Assembly: GCF_032854445.1 (NCBI RefSeq)
Contig: NC_088300.1
Coordinates: 40,206,458-40,270,457, forward strand
Reading direction: 5' to 3'
Origin: Liolophura sinensis
Lineage: Eukaryota; Mollusca; Polyplacophora; Chitonida; Chitonidae
DNA: 64,000 nucleotides
This document shows, one piece after another, positions 46,052-56,850 of the stretch. The position numbers were made by a program, and so were the translations under genes. The first letter of the stretch is position 1. Each line of letters starts with the position of its first letter. Under the pieces are notes generated by a model. That model had not been told where the DNA came from. It did not search any database and saw only the letters and a list, made by a program, of their open reading frames with translations.

Positions 46052-47080
46052 GCTGCCTTTGAAACGCTGAATTCAAGCCTGAAAAGCGACATCGTCACCG
46101 TCAAGAAACAGAGCAACTGAGAAGGCCAGCTCGGTTGGGTTAACAGCTATTTTTACCCCAAGTAACAGGTCTCTTCAGCAGACAGCGGGCACAGTTAAAG
46201 TCAATGCTTATACTTCCCGTGCTTTATCACCGGTGGAACTGCCGTACTTTTAAGTTGAAAATGAAGCTCTCGCGATGGTGTGAGCATGTGAACATTTCAA
46301 ACTCTACTTAATTACGAAGGGAGCACCGTTCTTCATCGCTTCATCTAAAACCAATCCACCAGCACGAATCGAGCCATGCATGGGTTCTGCATCTGTGGAA
46401 CTTTGATTGCATGCAAGGTTCATCGCCGTAGACATCACCTCAGTCATCACCCAATCACTTCAAACAGGAAACACAAGTAGGGAAATTGACCGAAAAAGTA
46501 TGTTAGTTTTCCTTCCTAAAACAATATCAGTGTAAACAATCTTAAAGAAGCGACCAAAGCTGATCCGATCCTATAGCTCTATAAAGTCAACCAGTGGCTG
46601 TGTATAGCATCACCAAAATGGTATGAAGAACTGAAATCTGCTAATAAGGACGTATAATGTTATACTGAGAGGATATCGACTCGTTATTCGAACATCTCTT
46701 CAGAAGAAAACTATGAGGGCTAACAATTTATTGTCAAGGCCAAAACCGTTTTAAGAGAATCAATCCGGTTCACACGAGCTGACAAGATGGCGGATCACGC
46801 AATCAGCATCACCAGCCCTTCAACTTGAACGATATACCCAACCCACCTTGGTAAGAAGTTTTAATGGACTACCGTGGACAGCTAGCCTCAGCTAATTATC
46901 TTCGTCATTACGGATGATTATTCTCGTTATCCAGTAGTAGAAATTATCAACTCATCCATTGCAAACACAGTCATTCCCGACAATGACAAAGTCTTCACAG
47001 CATATGGAACCCCTACAATGGCCTTTCTTTCAACTTACACAATTTGCCTTTATGCAGATTAGACTTTGTTTTCAACACTT
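46052..47080 (+). pseudogene. Decayed Ty3/gypsy retrotransposon pol (RT end, RNase H, integrase)
   Basis: Several broken plus-strand frames read like a gypsy-class polyprotein. 46052-46102 matches the end of reverse transcriptase (AFETLNSSLKSD). 46125-46260 matches RNase H (SSVGLTAIF, YTSRALSPVE, ALAMV, ACEHF). 46340-46375 has NPPARIE, typical of the region after RNase H. 46895-47025 matches the integrase core (VITDDYSRYPVVEI, DKVFTAYG). There are a frameshift between the RT and RNase H parts, in-frame stops (for example after PYF and after ALAMV), and a lost RNase H active-site Asp. No LTRs were recognised. It is an old, non-functional remnant. Confidence 0.8.
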
Positions 47081-47312
47081 TGGTCATAACGGGTTAAGCT
47101 GCCCTATAGTTAGGCTAGGTCACCTTTTTGTGGACTGTATTTAGACATATATGTAAGGCTGACAAAACTGCAGCTCGCCCATTACTCTAACTACATACAC
47201 GTGGTATAAAGCTCCGTCCAGACTATCCAACATCGTTCAACTTTCACTGAACATCAAGATGAATGCTGCTGAGGTAAACTGGGTGTTCCGTCCACACTAC
47301 AAACCAGATAGG

Positions 47313-47513
47313 TCAACGTTGTCCAACACTGTTGTCAACTTTCGATAAATTGGAGGGTAATTTCCTACTTTCTCTACAGTGCATGAGACACAATGATTTT
47401 CTTTTGCCATTAGAGAGAGTGTTGTACAGGCAAGGGTATCTTTTATACTCCTGTATCAGCGAAACTGTCTCATTGTGAGACAGGTTTCTCTCTTTTGCCT
47501 TTGGTGCCGCCAT
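47313..47513 (-). pseudogene. MADF-like domain fragment, probably transposon-derived
   Basis: The minus-strand frame starts with ATGGCGGC at 47513 and contains ETVSLIQEYKRYPCLYN, which has the pattern of a MADF DNA-binding domain start (LI..V...P.LYD). The expected continuation (an aromatic and AW..I block) is absent, so it is truncated or frameshifted. It is flanked by related CAAC-rich stretches (47219-47345 and 47640-47700) that could be ends of a DNA transposon. Some Harbinger-type elements carry Myb/MADF proteins; that link is inference. Confidence 0.4.
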
Positions 47514-47702
47514 TTTCCCAGGTCACGTACATTGAGACGGTCACGTTATTTCTACACGTCATCTTACTGGCTACTTTCACTCAGTTTGACTCACCTTATT
47601 GAAAAGAAATACACATGCACATTTCCGATTCTGCAATGTCGGATGGTGTTGAGTGTTGTTGAACGAAGTTGAAGAACCCATCCAGACCACTCAACACGGC
47701 TC

Positions 47703-47828
47703 AACGGCCGTACGGCCGTAGAGGAAGCCAGCATGAGCTGGACTTGAACTCCCAGCGACCGCATTGGTGAGAGACTCCTGGGTCATTACGTTGCGCTAGC
47801 GCGCTAACCGACTGAGCCACGGAGGCCC
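47703..47828 (-). mobile_element. SINE family A head fragment
   Basis: GTAGAGGAAGCCAGCATGAG, CTGGACTTGAACTCCCAGCG, GCGCTAGCGCGCTAACCGAC and TGAGCCACGGAGGCCCC: a well-preserved tRNA-like head in minus orientation, without the 3' half. Confidence 0.8.
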
Positions 47829-49316
47829 CTAGTGTTTTATAGTCCTTCAGTTATTCGCGGAGTTCGAGGAATGAATTCACGGCAGATTACCTGACGTATT
47901 TCCTCATCGTTCTCTTTTTCTTGTACTGCTTTTGTCTGGTGGTAACTTGCTCTGAAGTTCATTTTGTTTAATCCCGGATTTGCGTTTATCGCTATCCAGT
48001 GATTGACTTGTCTACTTAACTTGCATATATAGCTTTTCGAAAACCATTTGCGTGATATGAGTGGAGGGTTAAAAAAATACACCCAAAAATTACTCAGCAA
48101 AATCAACTAAAACAACAAAAGTTAAACTTGTCACATTATTGCCCGGGAGACCAGCATTGTACGTGTATGTCAAGCTTTTTCCCCCCTCATTTCCACGAAG
48201 GTTATGTCCACACTCTAAAATCTATGGGGTAGGAATAACTGGCCGATCGACAACGGAGAGTTAATCGCGCCCACAGATTAATCATAGACACGTTCACGTC
48301 AACAAAGGCAGATAGCTTTTGCTAGGTCCGGCACACTGTCTGAATTCATCTAAATTTGACAGATACGTGTCCTTCATATCATTGGATTATGCAGTATGAG
48401 ACTGTAAAGCTATGTTGTTATCTCCTCTCGGTTCCGAGCAGTTTATTTATTTCAAATTTTCCTTATGTTTGTTTTTCACATAATGATGATGTGCTTTATT
48501 TCTTTTTGTGCCGGCCAGTTATCCTTTTCCCATAAAGATGTAGTTTTAACTCTATTTATTCCCATGCAGATTACACATTATATTTAGCAATCTTTGTAAC
48601 ACGCTTAGATATAAATTTTTCAAATATTAAATAGTATCATACCTGGCAGTTTCGGGTTCAAATCCTCGACATTCCTTTTAATTTCTTTAACTTTTTTTCT
48701 CCAATTCCCGTTTTATTATTACTCTATTACCAATAATATTTTTACAATTACGTATAGAGCCGATCCTCGGAATTTCTTTTTTTATTTATTTAATAAAGGC
48801 CAAATTTTCCCTTTTTTAAAAACTATTTCGTACGATATGATGGGCCCAAGCGACAAAATAGTTCTGCTGATAGATGGTAATACACGATGTATATTCCTAT
48901 GACCCAGTTTACTGCAAGCTGTCGAACACATTCACCAAGTCACATAAAACATAAAACTTGCAGTCAGAGCCCTGCTTCTGAACTGGCAAGCATGATCACC
49001 AGCTACACAAGGGCACAGTAAACAAGGAGTCAAATTCGCCATACATGTTGGAATACGACAGAGAACAACAACAGGGAGTTGTTATCCCATCACTCCATAC
49101 AACTCATGTTGTTGTCAGCAAGGTTGTTCCTCCGATACAACTTTCGTAATCTCCTATGCTTAGCTGCACATGTGAAAATGTGCAGAAGCCTTTTGTTTTG
49201 ACAGCCAATGACAGGGAGCCCCACATACTTCGGCAAGGGAATTTTCAACAAATTATTGTTGGTACGTTATCAGCGTGTATTTCGTTGTTTTAAAAACAAA
49301 TGCTTGCAGGGTTTGA
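47829..49316. other. No gene seen
   Basis: The minus frame at 47837-48106 has no recognisable domain. AT-rich. Confidence 0.45.
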
Positions 49317-49329
49317 TTGAATTCTTTCC

Positions 49330-49440
49330 TTGACATTACATTAAAAGAAAAAATATATAACAGTAATAAGCTAATACGGAAACAATATCAACTCTCTATA
49401 GGTATTCCGATGGGTACAAATTGTCACACCTCACCAACCA
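49330..49440 (+). pseudogene. Reverse-transcriptase crumb (Penelope-like or LINE)
   Basis: The plus frame contains YQLSIGIPMGTNC, matching the highly conserved (I)GIPMGTNCAP block of a group of retroelement reverse transcriptases, preceded by a short helical segment. The homology ends abruptly in C-rich sequence just before a SINE. It is only about 35 codons and not functional. Confidence 0.4.
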
Positions 49441-49531
49441 CCCCCCACCCCACCTCCTCCTTTTGGCCCGATCTTTCACTAAAATGTATATTGGTGATCT
49501 GCTAGCTTCGCTGGAGTTAAAGAAAACCACA

Positions 49532-49677
49532 GATTGTCCAGATGGTCGTGGGTTTCCCCCGGGCTCTGCCCGGTTTCCACCCACCATAATGCTGGCCGCC
49601 GTCGTATAAGTGAAATACTCTTGAGTGCGGCGTAAAACATCAATCAAATAAATAAATAAATAAATAAATAAATAAAC
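49532..49677 (+). mobile_element. SINE family A, 3' half with long AAATA tail
   Basis: AGATGGTCGTGGGTTTCCCC, CCACCATAATGCTGGCCGCC and GAGTGCGGCGTAAAACATCA, followed by about seven AAATA-type repeats. The low divergence and long tail suggest a young insertion. Confidence 0.82.
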
Positions 49678-51379
49678 AACGTCACAAGTTATTACTGCAA
49701 ACACATGTGTCTCAAGTTTACTCTATCAAACGCCTTCACTCTAAGTTTCTTAAGTTTCACAATGAGTATAATTCTCTTGAAAGTAAATATGGACAGAGCG
49801 GCTAGAATCTCTAGCGCTCTGCCGAGGCCATGGGCTGTACATTCATCGATACACGATGATATATGAACAGTCGCAATCAAAGCGCAACTGAGATATATAT
49901 GTGTTTTTTATCGACAACTTATATTCTGGCATGGCACACAATTTGAATACCGATTTTACTCAGTCGCCTAGAACATGCCTTGCATCTTTCCAACATCATT
50001 GAAAGCTGTTGACTGCTTCTCTTTGCATGATTCCGTCCCATTTTCGTACTCCATATACTTTTCTTACGTACGTTTTTTCTTACAGCGTTTTGGGGAATTG
50101 GCCTTGCGATTATTGACATGGGACCTCCTTATTGGTTGACGGCTGGTATATGAATGCCTGTTTTGACGCATAGGTTGGCTGGTGAGGTCTCATAATACCT
50201 GCTTTCACCAATGATGTCGCGAGGTCAACTTCTTGAACTGACACCTAAAGCTAGGAGATTTGCGAACACCTCGGAGAGGTTGACCTATGCACTGTTCGGC
50301 TTTCTGTACCTATAAACCTAACCTCACATACAAGTGAAATGTTCTTGAGTACGGCGTAAAAAAAATCAATAGCTGAAAAATATGAAAAAAAAAATATTCT
50401 GTCTTATTTTCGTACTTTACATATTTTCTTAGTTCTTTGGTGGTTTGTGTTACATGTATACGTCGCTTTGGGAATTGACCTTGCGATTATTGACCTGGAA
50501 CGTCCCTAATGGTTGACGGCTAGTATACTAATGTTTGCTTCAACACGTAGATTGATATTCTATTTAGCGATACGAACAGGCAGTGAGAAGTCATTGTGCA
50601 ACCAGACAAAACATGTCAAAGCGAAAGAGGTCAAGCAGGCCGTGTTGTTTTTTAAACTCCTATCAGTGTCAATAACTAAGGTAAAGTGGAAATTCATTGG
50701 GCAGTGAATCATATATATGTATGAGGGATAGCTCTTCACAGGCTTTGAAGAGTTACTATGGCTCAATTGAATAAGGTGGAGGATGTTGGACATCCCCACC
50801 TTCATTAAATGAAGATGGATAAAAGTATGATTGAACTTTTTTATTGATATATTTGATTGTTGTTTTATGCAGGCATGCATGATCGATCCGATGGACGTAT
50901 ATAATGGATAGCTTGGGGGCACGTGATGTTCGGTAGATCCATCTCCAATATACTTACATTTCCATTTTACAGGAATATATGATACGGACACCAATCTATA
51001 ATCCGTGGCCATCAGTGAACTATAAAAGTGAGTCCAGTCAAAACGGCTCTGTGCAATGGTGTGTATGTAAGACTACCAGTTAGATACAGTCTAACGGTAT
51101 ATTTAAAACGACTGTGCTACAAGCACTTTCTGGATGAAACATCGTTTCTAGTAAAGAAAACCAGTTACAGCCCCAGTTTCTGCATGGCATAATCAGTTAT
51201 CAGATATATATTTCTCTGTGTTTTGTCACTTTTGCTGGGGGGCATGATCCAGACATGATATTCATCCATTCGCTGGTTCCAAACCGTGTACGTTTTATGT
51301 CAGAATCTGTGGTGTTACAATCCAAATTGCAACAAAACATTGTTAAATGACATAAAATTATCCCACGAGGTGTACTTAC
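49678..51379. other. No supported gene; contains a diverged direct duplication
   Basis: 50030-50185 and 50400-50560 are diverged copies offset by 377 bp (both have TTGCGATTATTGAC and GGTTGACGGCT). A SINE A 3' crumb lies at 50330-50360 and another at 50838-50880. The 150-codon minus frame 50560-51012 overlaps these repeats and has no domain. Confidence 0.5.
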
Positions 51380-51441
51380 ATGGCTCCCTGGTCCACTGGA
51401 ATTATCCCAGACTCCATTACGGGCTCGATGTCGTCTGACAC
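51380..51441 (-). CDS. Candidate upstream exon (62 nt) possibly spliced to ASPP exon 2
   Basis: The segment is bounded by a T-rich TATATTAG acceptor (51442) and a strong CAT|GTAAGT donor (51379). Entered in phase 1 it is open throughout (VRRHRARNGVWDNSSGPGSH) and leaves in phase 0, matching ASPP exon 2. The RNGV stretch is reminiscent of the basic linker before the ASPP coiled coil in vertebrates, but that resemblance is weak. It may be a UTR exon. Confidence 0.35.
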
Positions 51442-51617
51442 CTAATATAAAAGATATATTGTTGTAAGATATAACATATAGCTAACAAATAAAACAGATG
51501 CGAATATTTTAACACCTGACAAAAGATTATAGTAAGTTTTAATAAGATCATCTTTTTTAAGGTATCAGGGTCATTTATGTTCAGCTTTAACAGTTGAACA
51601 TTGATGATTACTAATTA

Positions 51618-51748
51618 TGTTTATTTATTTGATTGGTGTCAAGAATATTTCGCTTATACGGCGACAGCCAGCGTTATAACAGAAGGAAACCAGGCAGGGC
51701 CACGGCCATCCACGGGTTGTTGGCAGATATTTCCACGTACAACCAGAT
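51618..51748 (-). mobile_element. SINE family A, degenerate
   Basis: GTTTATTTATTTGATTGGTG, CAAGAATATTTCGCTTATAC and GGCCACGGCCATCCACGGGT match family A with internal deletions. Confidence 0.72.
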
Positions 51749-52540
51749 ATGTTAACTATAGGGAAATCGGGTACCATACAGTATTCTTAATTAAAACTGA
51801 CAAGGTATGCACGCATGCATCTCGCCGACATTCCGTGCGAAAATTCCCTGATTTACGGAAATCTTTCAAAGTGACTGCACCCTGAGATTTGCACAAATGC
51901 GCCAAGAGTGATTCACCTGTATTTAAAACAGTCTGTAATGGAAATTAAAGCAGAATTTTATATTGAAATAAACACATAAAAAGTCTGTATGTCTGTACGT
52001 GTGCATGCTTTGAGTTTTAGGTAGTACATGAAATAACAATAACACACAATAAGAGTCGCGTCAATACTATACGTGAATCTAATTTAGTCAAGATGTTTTG
52101 CGGTTGACTAAAAATGGACGTTTGGCTGCTAAACATGTCACCATGTGGATCAACACAGCGTATACTCAGGGAGTTTATTTCAGGTCACTTTGGTGTCTTA
52201 AGCAATGCTCTCTGAGTTTAATTCTTCGATGATTGTTGTCAGATGAGAACTCTGGAAAATTATTGTGAGATTCAGCTGGTCTTATATTTTTTCCCTATAA
52301 ACATCATTCTTTTCCACGATTGCTAATGCTAACATGTCGGTGAAAGTGTACAGGAAAACGCCGAACACTTATAGGCGGGATAATGTGTAATGGGACAGCC
52401 ACTCACTCCTAAGTTGTTTTCAGATTGTCTCTTACCCAACTTCAAACCTACGCGATACTAACTGCGGATTCAGACAGACCTCTACATCCGCAAAGTATAT
52501 TTTATGTTTTTCGCTTGCCGCCATTTGCACTTCATGTTTA
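51749..52540. other. No gene seen
   Basis: Non-coding; short plus frames without motifs. Confidence 0.5.
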
Positions 52541-52738
52541 TGTGTTTATTTATTTCATTGGATTTTTATGCCGTTCAGTAGAATATTTCACTTGTGGGAC
52601 GGCGGTCATCATTGTGATGGGGGGATTTCACTAGTGGGACGGCGGCCATCATTATGATGGGGGAAAATCGGGCAGAGCCCAGGAAAAACCCGCGACCATC
52701 GACAGTTTGCTGGCAGACCCTCATACTTACGACAAGAG
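52541..52738 (-). mobile_element. SINE family A with an internal 40-bp tandem duplication
   Basis: Family A landmarks are present (TTATGCCGTTCAGTAGAATA, GGGCAGAGCCCAGGAAAAAC). The block starting ATTTCACTTGTGGGACGGCG at 52585 is duplicated at 52625 (40-bp offset). Confidence 0.78.
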
Positions 52739-52757
52739 ACTAGGCCAGAAGAGGTTT

Positions 52758-52925
52758 CTTGATTTATTTATATATTTGATAGGTGTTTTACGCCATACTC
52801 AAGAATATTTCACTTATACAACGGCGGCCAGCATTATGCTGGGAGGAAACAGAACAAAGCCCGGGAGAAACCCACGGCCATCCGCAGATTGCTGTCAGAT
52901 CCTCCCACGTACCAACGGAATATTA
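52758..52925 (-). mobile_element. SINE family A, 3' two-thirds
   Basis: TTGATAGGTGTTTTACGCCA, CTCAAGAATATTTCACTTAT, GGCGGCCAGCATTATGCTGG and CACGGCCATCCGCAGATTGC. It lies only about 20 bp from the previous copy in the same orientation. Confidence 0.8.
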
Positions 52926-53211
52926 AGCCAGAGCGAGCTTCTTCATAGTTTAACAGTTTCCCAGTTCTGCTATACATCTTTACTGGCCCAGATATTTTTA
53001 TACCTCTCAATCTTTGCTGCAGTCATCACTATTTTTCGTCTATCCAACTGTGTACAGCTATCCAACTTGTCAGCAATTTGCTAGCAACGGTGAACAGTCT
53101 GTGAAATGCGACCAATATTTCTGATCGTTCAGCTATCTATCTAAAGTGGTGCTCGCTTTCACTCTAATATGTGGTAAAACAAATACTTTGAAAATATGAT
53201 ATCTACCTATC
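52926..53211. other. No gene seen
   Basis: Non-coding spacer between SINE copies. Confidence 0.5.
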
Positions 53212-53447
53212 AGTATTTATTTATTTATTTATTTGATCGGTGCTTTACGTCAATTTCTGCCTATACGACGGCGGCCAGCATTATGGTGGGAGGAAACCGG
53301 GCACAGCCCGGGGGAAACCCATGACCATCCGCAGGTTGGAGTGGTAACTTCCCATGTACGGCCGGAGAGGAAGCCAGCATGAGCTCAGAGCGACGGCATT
53401 GGTGAGAGGCTCTTGGCTAACCAACTGGGCCACGGCGACCCCCCACC
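53212..53447 (-). mobile_element. SINE family A, nearly full length
   Basis: TTATTTATTTGATCGGTGCT, GACGGCGGCCAGCATTATGG, GGCCGGAGAGGAAGCCAGCA and GGCATTGGTGAGAGGCTCTT, ending in a shortened tRNA-like head next to a C-rich run. Confidence 0.82.
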
Positions 53448-53499
53448 CCCCTTCCCCGAGCCCCCTCCACTCGCCAGTAGATGGTTTGACTAAGTTAGT

Positions 53500-53930
53500 A
53501 CCTTGAATTCATTAATAATTATTTGACTCTGTCAATAGTTTGACTTTTGTTAATAGTTTGACTTGACTTAATTACTTGACTTCATTAATAGTTTGACCTC
53601 GCTAATAAATTGACTTCATTAATAGCTTTACTTCATTAATAGTTTGACTTCGCTAATAGATTAATCTTATCAATTGTTTGACTTTGTTAATAACTTGACT
53701 TCATTAATAATTTGCCTTCGTTTATAGCTTGACCTCTTAAATAACTTGACTTCGTTAATATATGCAGGTTGACTTCACTAATATTTTGACTTCATTTATG
53801 ACTTTACCTCGTTAATAACTTGACTTCGTTAACACATGTAGTTTGACTGTTAATAATTTCACTTGGTGTATAATTTGACCTTTTTAATAACTTGACTTGA
53901 CGTATATGTAGTTTGACTTTGTTAATAGGT
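53500..53930. repeat. Degenerate 17- to 21-bp repeat (TTGACTTCATTAATAGT)
   Basis: About 20 imperfect copies of TTGACTTCATTAATAGT-like units, with alternation of TTCATTAATA/TTCGTTAATA and TAGTTTGAC/TAACTTGAC. It is older and less regular than the other arrays. Confidence 0.8.
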
Positions 53931-54569
53931 TGCCTAAAATGTTCAGACCGTAATTCGCAAATTGTCGCTTTCTAGGCTACACCTCGTTCACTTTAGCCGT
54001 GGCCATATGTCAACGCTAAAGTGCTCACCATCTTTTACAGCAATTCTTTCTGCTTTACTTCTACTCTGCTGCTCATATATATATGTAATATGTGTACCAA
54101 ATGGGATTGCTGATAATATTTACGTTTCGTCGTCGATGACACATGTATGCCTATAAATGGAAATGGGGCTATACTTCAACTATTCCACTGGTCAGACATC
54201 TATGTGATATGTCTGAAAAACGAGTAGTAGTGTTAATATTTACGATTCGTCGTCGATAACACATGTAGGCCTATACATGGAAATGGAGCTATACTTCAGA
54301 CATCTATGTCTAAGAAACGGGTGTTGCTGATAATATTTATGTTTCGTCGTCGATGACACATGGCACAAGGCCTGTACATGGAAACACTGAATCGCAATCA
54401 ATGCGTACAGCAATGTAGAGTGGGGAAATTACAAAGACAGGCCTAAGTAATGAATGATGTTCAACTAAGGCTTGACTTTTTTCAGACACACCTGTTTTAG
54501 GTAAAAAAAAGGAAAGAAAGCACATTTATACAACGAGTTAATTCTAATATAAACAAATGAAAGGTGTAC
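53931..54569. other. Triplicated 70- to 80-bp segment, no gene
   Basis: TATTTACGTTTCGTCGTCGA + TGACACATGTATGCCTATAA recurs at about 54117, 54237 and 54336 with GGAAATGG(G/A)GCTATACTTC after the first two. Offsets are about 100-120 bp. Confidence 0.65.
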
Positions 54570-54597
54570 CTCCCCTGACGCGCTTGCCTCTCTTCAT
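54570..54597 (-). CDS. Candidate alternative first coding exon, upstream of 51380-51441
   Basis: The minus strand has ATG AAG AGA GGC AAG CGC..., encoding MKRGKRVRG, then a donor G|GTACAC in phase 1, which is the phase needed by the 51380-51441 segment. The local sequence is CpG-richer than its flanks. Support is only splice-site and phase compatibility. Confidence 0.25.
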
Positions 54598-55139
54598 TCT
54601 CCGCGAAAGTCTCACAGCAGCCACTGTCAACAGCACATCCGAGAAAGTCCAAAATCTAGCATACCAGGAGGTAACTCATCAGTAACTGTAGCTCCATTTG
54701 TAAGAAATTCCAGTTTAGTACCACTTTTAGAAAGTGAACCTTGGGATGACAGTTGTGGTAAGGCAGATAAGCTGGGGAACAGACAATTGCCCTAGCAGAC
54801 GTAATACAGGTAAGTGGTACCCGTGAAAAACTGTGCCAAGCCTTTCTGAGATTCAGGCTGGGATAGTCTACACAGGCTCAGCTTGTTTGACATTCCCAGG
54901 CTGCTTTTGCTACAACGATCCGTACACTGGCTGTTCCACCGGTGTGTTTGACAGGAAAATATGCCTTAAGTACACAGGGGGCTCTGGCGGCCAATGAGTG
55001 TACACACTTGATCTCAGAAGGTCTTTATGGATCCAGGAATGGAAACTGTCACGATCTCTGTATACATGTACAAGCGTTTTCATTGTTGTAAAGATTGATT
55101 ACTTGTCGTGCTGACCATAACGATATGACTTGGATCTGT
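54598..55139. other. No supported gene
   Basis: Contains CpG-rich sequence just upstream of the candidate exon 54570-54597, and plus-strand donor-like sites near 54670 and 54805 without supporting frames. Confidence 0.4.
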
Positions 55140-55640
55140 GACAAAACCAGGCCTTTAATCACAGACAAAAAACAAGCATGTGCCTTTAACCAGACAAAAT
55201 CAGGAGCATGTACCTCTGACCACTGACAAAACTAAGAGCACGTGGCTTTACTGACAAACCCAGGGGCTTGTGCCTTTGACCACTAACAAAACTAAGAATA
55301 TGTGGCTTTAACCAGTGACAAAACTGCATGTAGGGGCATGTGCCTTTAACCACTGACAAAATTACGAGCATGTGGCTTTAAGCACTGACAAATCTACATG
55401 TAGGAGCAAGTGCCTTTAACCACTGACAGAACCAGGAGCTTGTGCCTTCAGTCACATACAAAACCAGGAGTATGTGTGAATAACCACTGAGAAAAACGAG
55501 AAACATGTGCCTTTGACCACTGGCAAAACTAAGAGCATGCGACTTTAACCACTGACAAAACTACATGTAGGAGCATGTGTCTTTAGCCACTGACAAAACT
55601 AAGAGCATGTGGCCTTAACAACTGACAAAACTAAGCAAGT
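55140..55640. repeat. 32-bp minisatellite, about 15 units
   Basis: Units resemble ACCACTGACAAAACTAAGAG + CATGTGGCTTTA (32 bp), some with an inserted ACATGTAGG. It runs directly into the 29-bp array. Confidence 0.85.
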
Positions 55641-56525
55641 ACAACTGTGGAAACCAGGAGAGCGCGAGTACCACTGTGGAAACCAGGAGAACACGAGTAC
55701 CATTGTGGTTACCAAGAGAATGTGACTACCATTGTGGAAACCAAGAAAATGTGAACACTACTGTGGAAACCAGGAGAATGTGACTACCATTGTGGAAACC
55801 AGGAGAATGTGAGTATGATTGTTGAAAACAGGAGAATGTGACTACCATTGTGGAAACCAGGAGAAAGCATGTACCACTGTGGAAACCAGGATAACACGTG
55901 TACCACTGCAGAAACCAGGAGAATGTGTGTACCATGGTGGAAACCAGAAAAACGCGAGTACCATTGTGGAAACCAGGAGCATTCATGTACAACTGTGGAA
56001 ACCAGGAGAATGCAAGTACCATTGTGGAAACCATGAGAACACGAGTACCACTGTGGAAACCAGCGGCATGTGACTACCACTGTGGAAATCAGGAGAATGT
56101 GAGTACCATAGTGGAAACCCAGAAAATGTGAATACCACTGTGGAAACCAGCAGAATGTGACAATGATTGTAGAAACCAGGAGAATGTAACTACCATTGTA
56201 GAAAACAGGAAAATATGACTACCACTGTGGAAACCGAGAGAATGTGAGTACCATTGTGGAAACCAGGAGAATGCAAGTACCATTGTGGAAACCAGAAGAA
56301 CATGAGTAAAACGGTGGATACCAGGAGGACACAATTACCATTGTGGATACCAGGAGAACACGAGTACCATGGTGAAAACCAGAAGAATGCGAGTACCATT
56401 GTGGAAATCAGGAGGATGCTAGTACCACTGAGGAAACCAGGAGAACATGAGTACCATTGTGGAAACCAGGAGGACGCTAGTACCACTGTGGAAACCAGGA
56501 GAACGCCAGTACCACTGTGGTATTT
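55641..56525. repeat. 29-bp minisatellite, about 30 units
   Basis: The unit is GTACCATTGTGGAAACCAGG + AGAATGTGA (29 bp), repeated continuously with point variation. Three units make 87 bp, so long chance frames appear on both strands (up to 104 codons). Confidence 0.92.
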
Positions 56526-56715
56526 AAAAGGTTATTTGGAGTATTTGTGTGTTAAGGTTTATCCCTGAGCTCTGGTCAGATGCTACCAAAGCTTCCAGCG
56601 CCAGGTTAAGGTTGAACCAACATTTCAACTGATAGTGTTCAACCAATTAACGACAAGCATCTTGACTGTTGAGGGCCCTTAAAGTTGACATTTCCATGCT
56701 TTACATACACAGTGG

Positions 56716-56850
56716 GATTTATTTGATTAGTGTTTTACGCCGTACTCAAGAATATTTCACTTATACAACAGCGGTCAGCATTATTTTGGAAAGAAATCAG
56801 GCAGAACCCAGGGGAAACCCACAAACAACCACAGGTTGTTGTATACACAC
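56716..56850 (-). mobile_element. SINE family A, 3' half
   Basis: TTATTTGATTAGTGTTTTAC, CGTACTCAAGAATATTTCAC and AGCGGTCAGCATTATTTTGG, then CCCAGGGGAAACCCACAAAC. Confidence 0.8.

Noticed and set aside
50560-51012. 150-codon minus-strand frame
   Set aside because: It overlaps a SINE crumb and a local duplication and shows no domain, signal peptide or splice support.
55726-56568. Many frames of 60-104 codons on both strands
   Set aside because: By-products of the 29-bp repeat, whose three-unit period (87 bp) keeps frames open.
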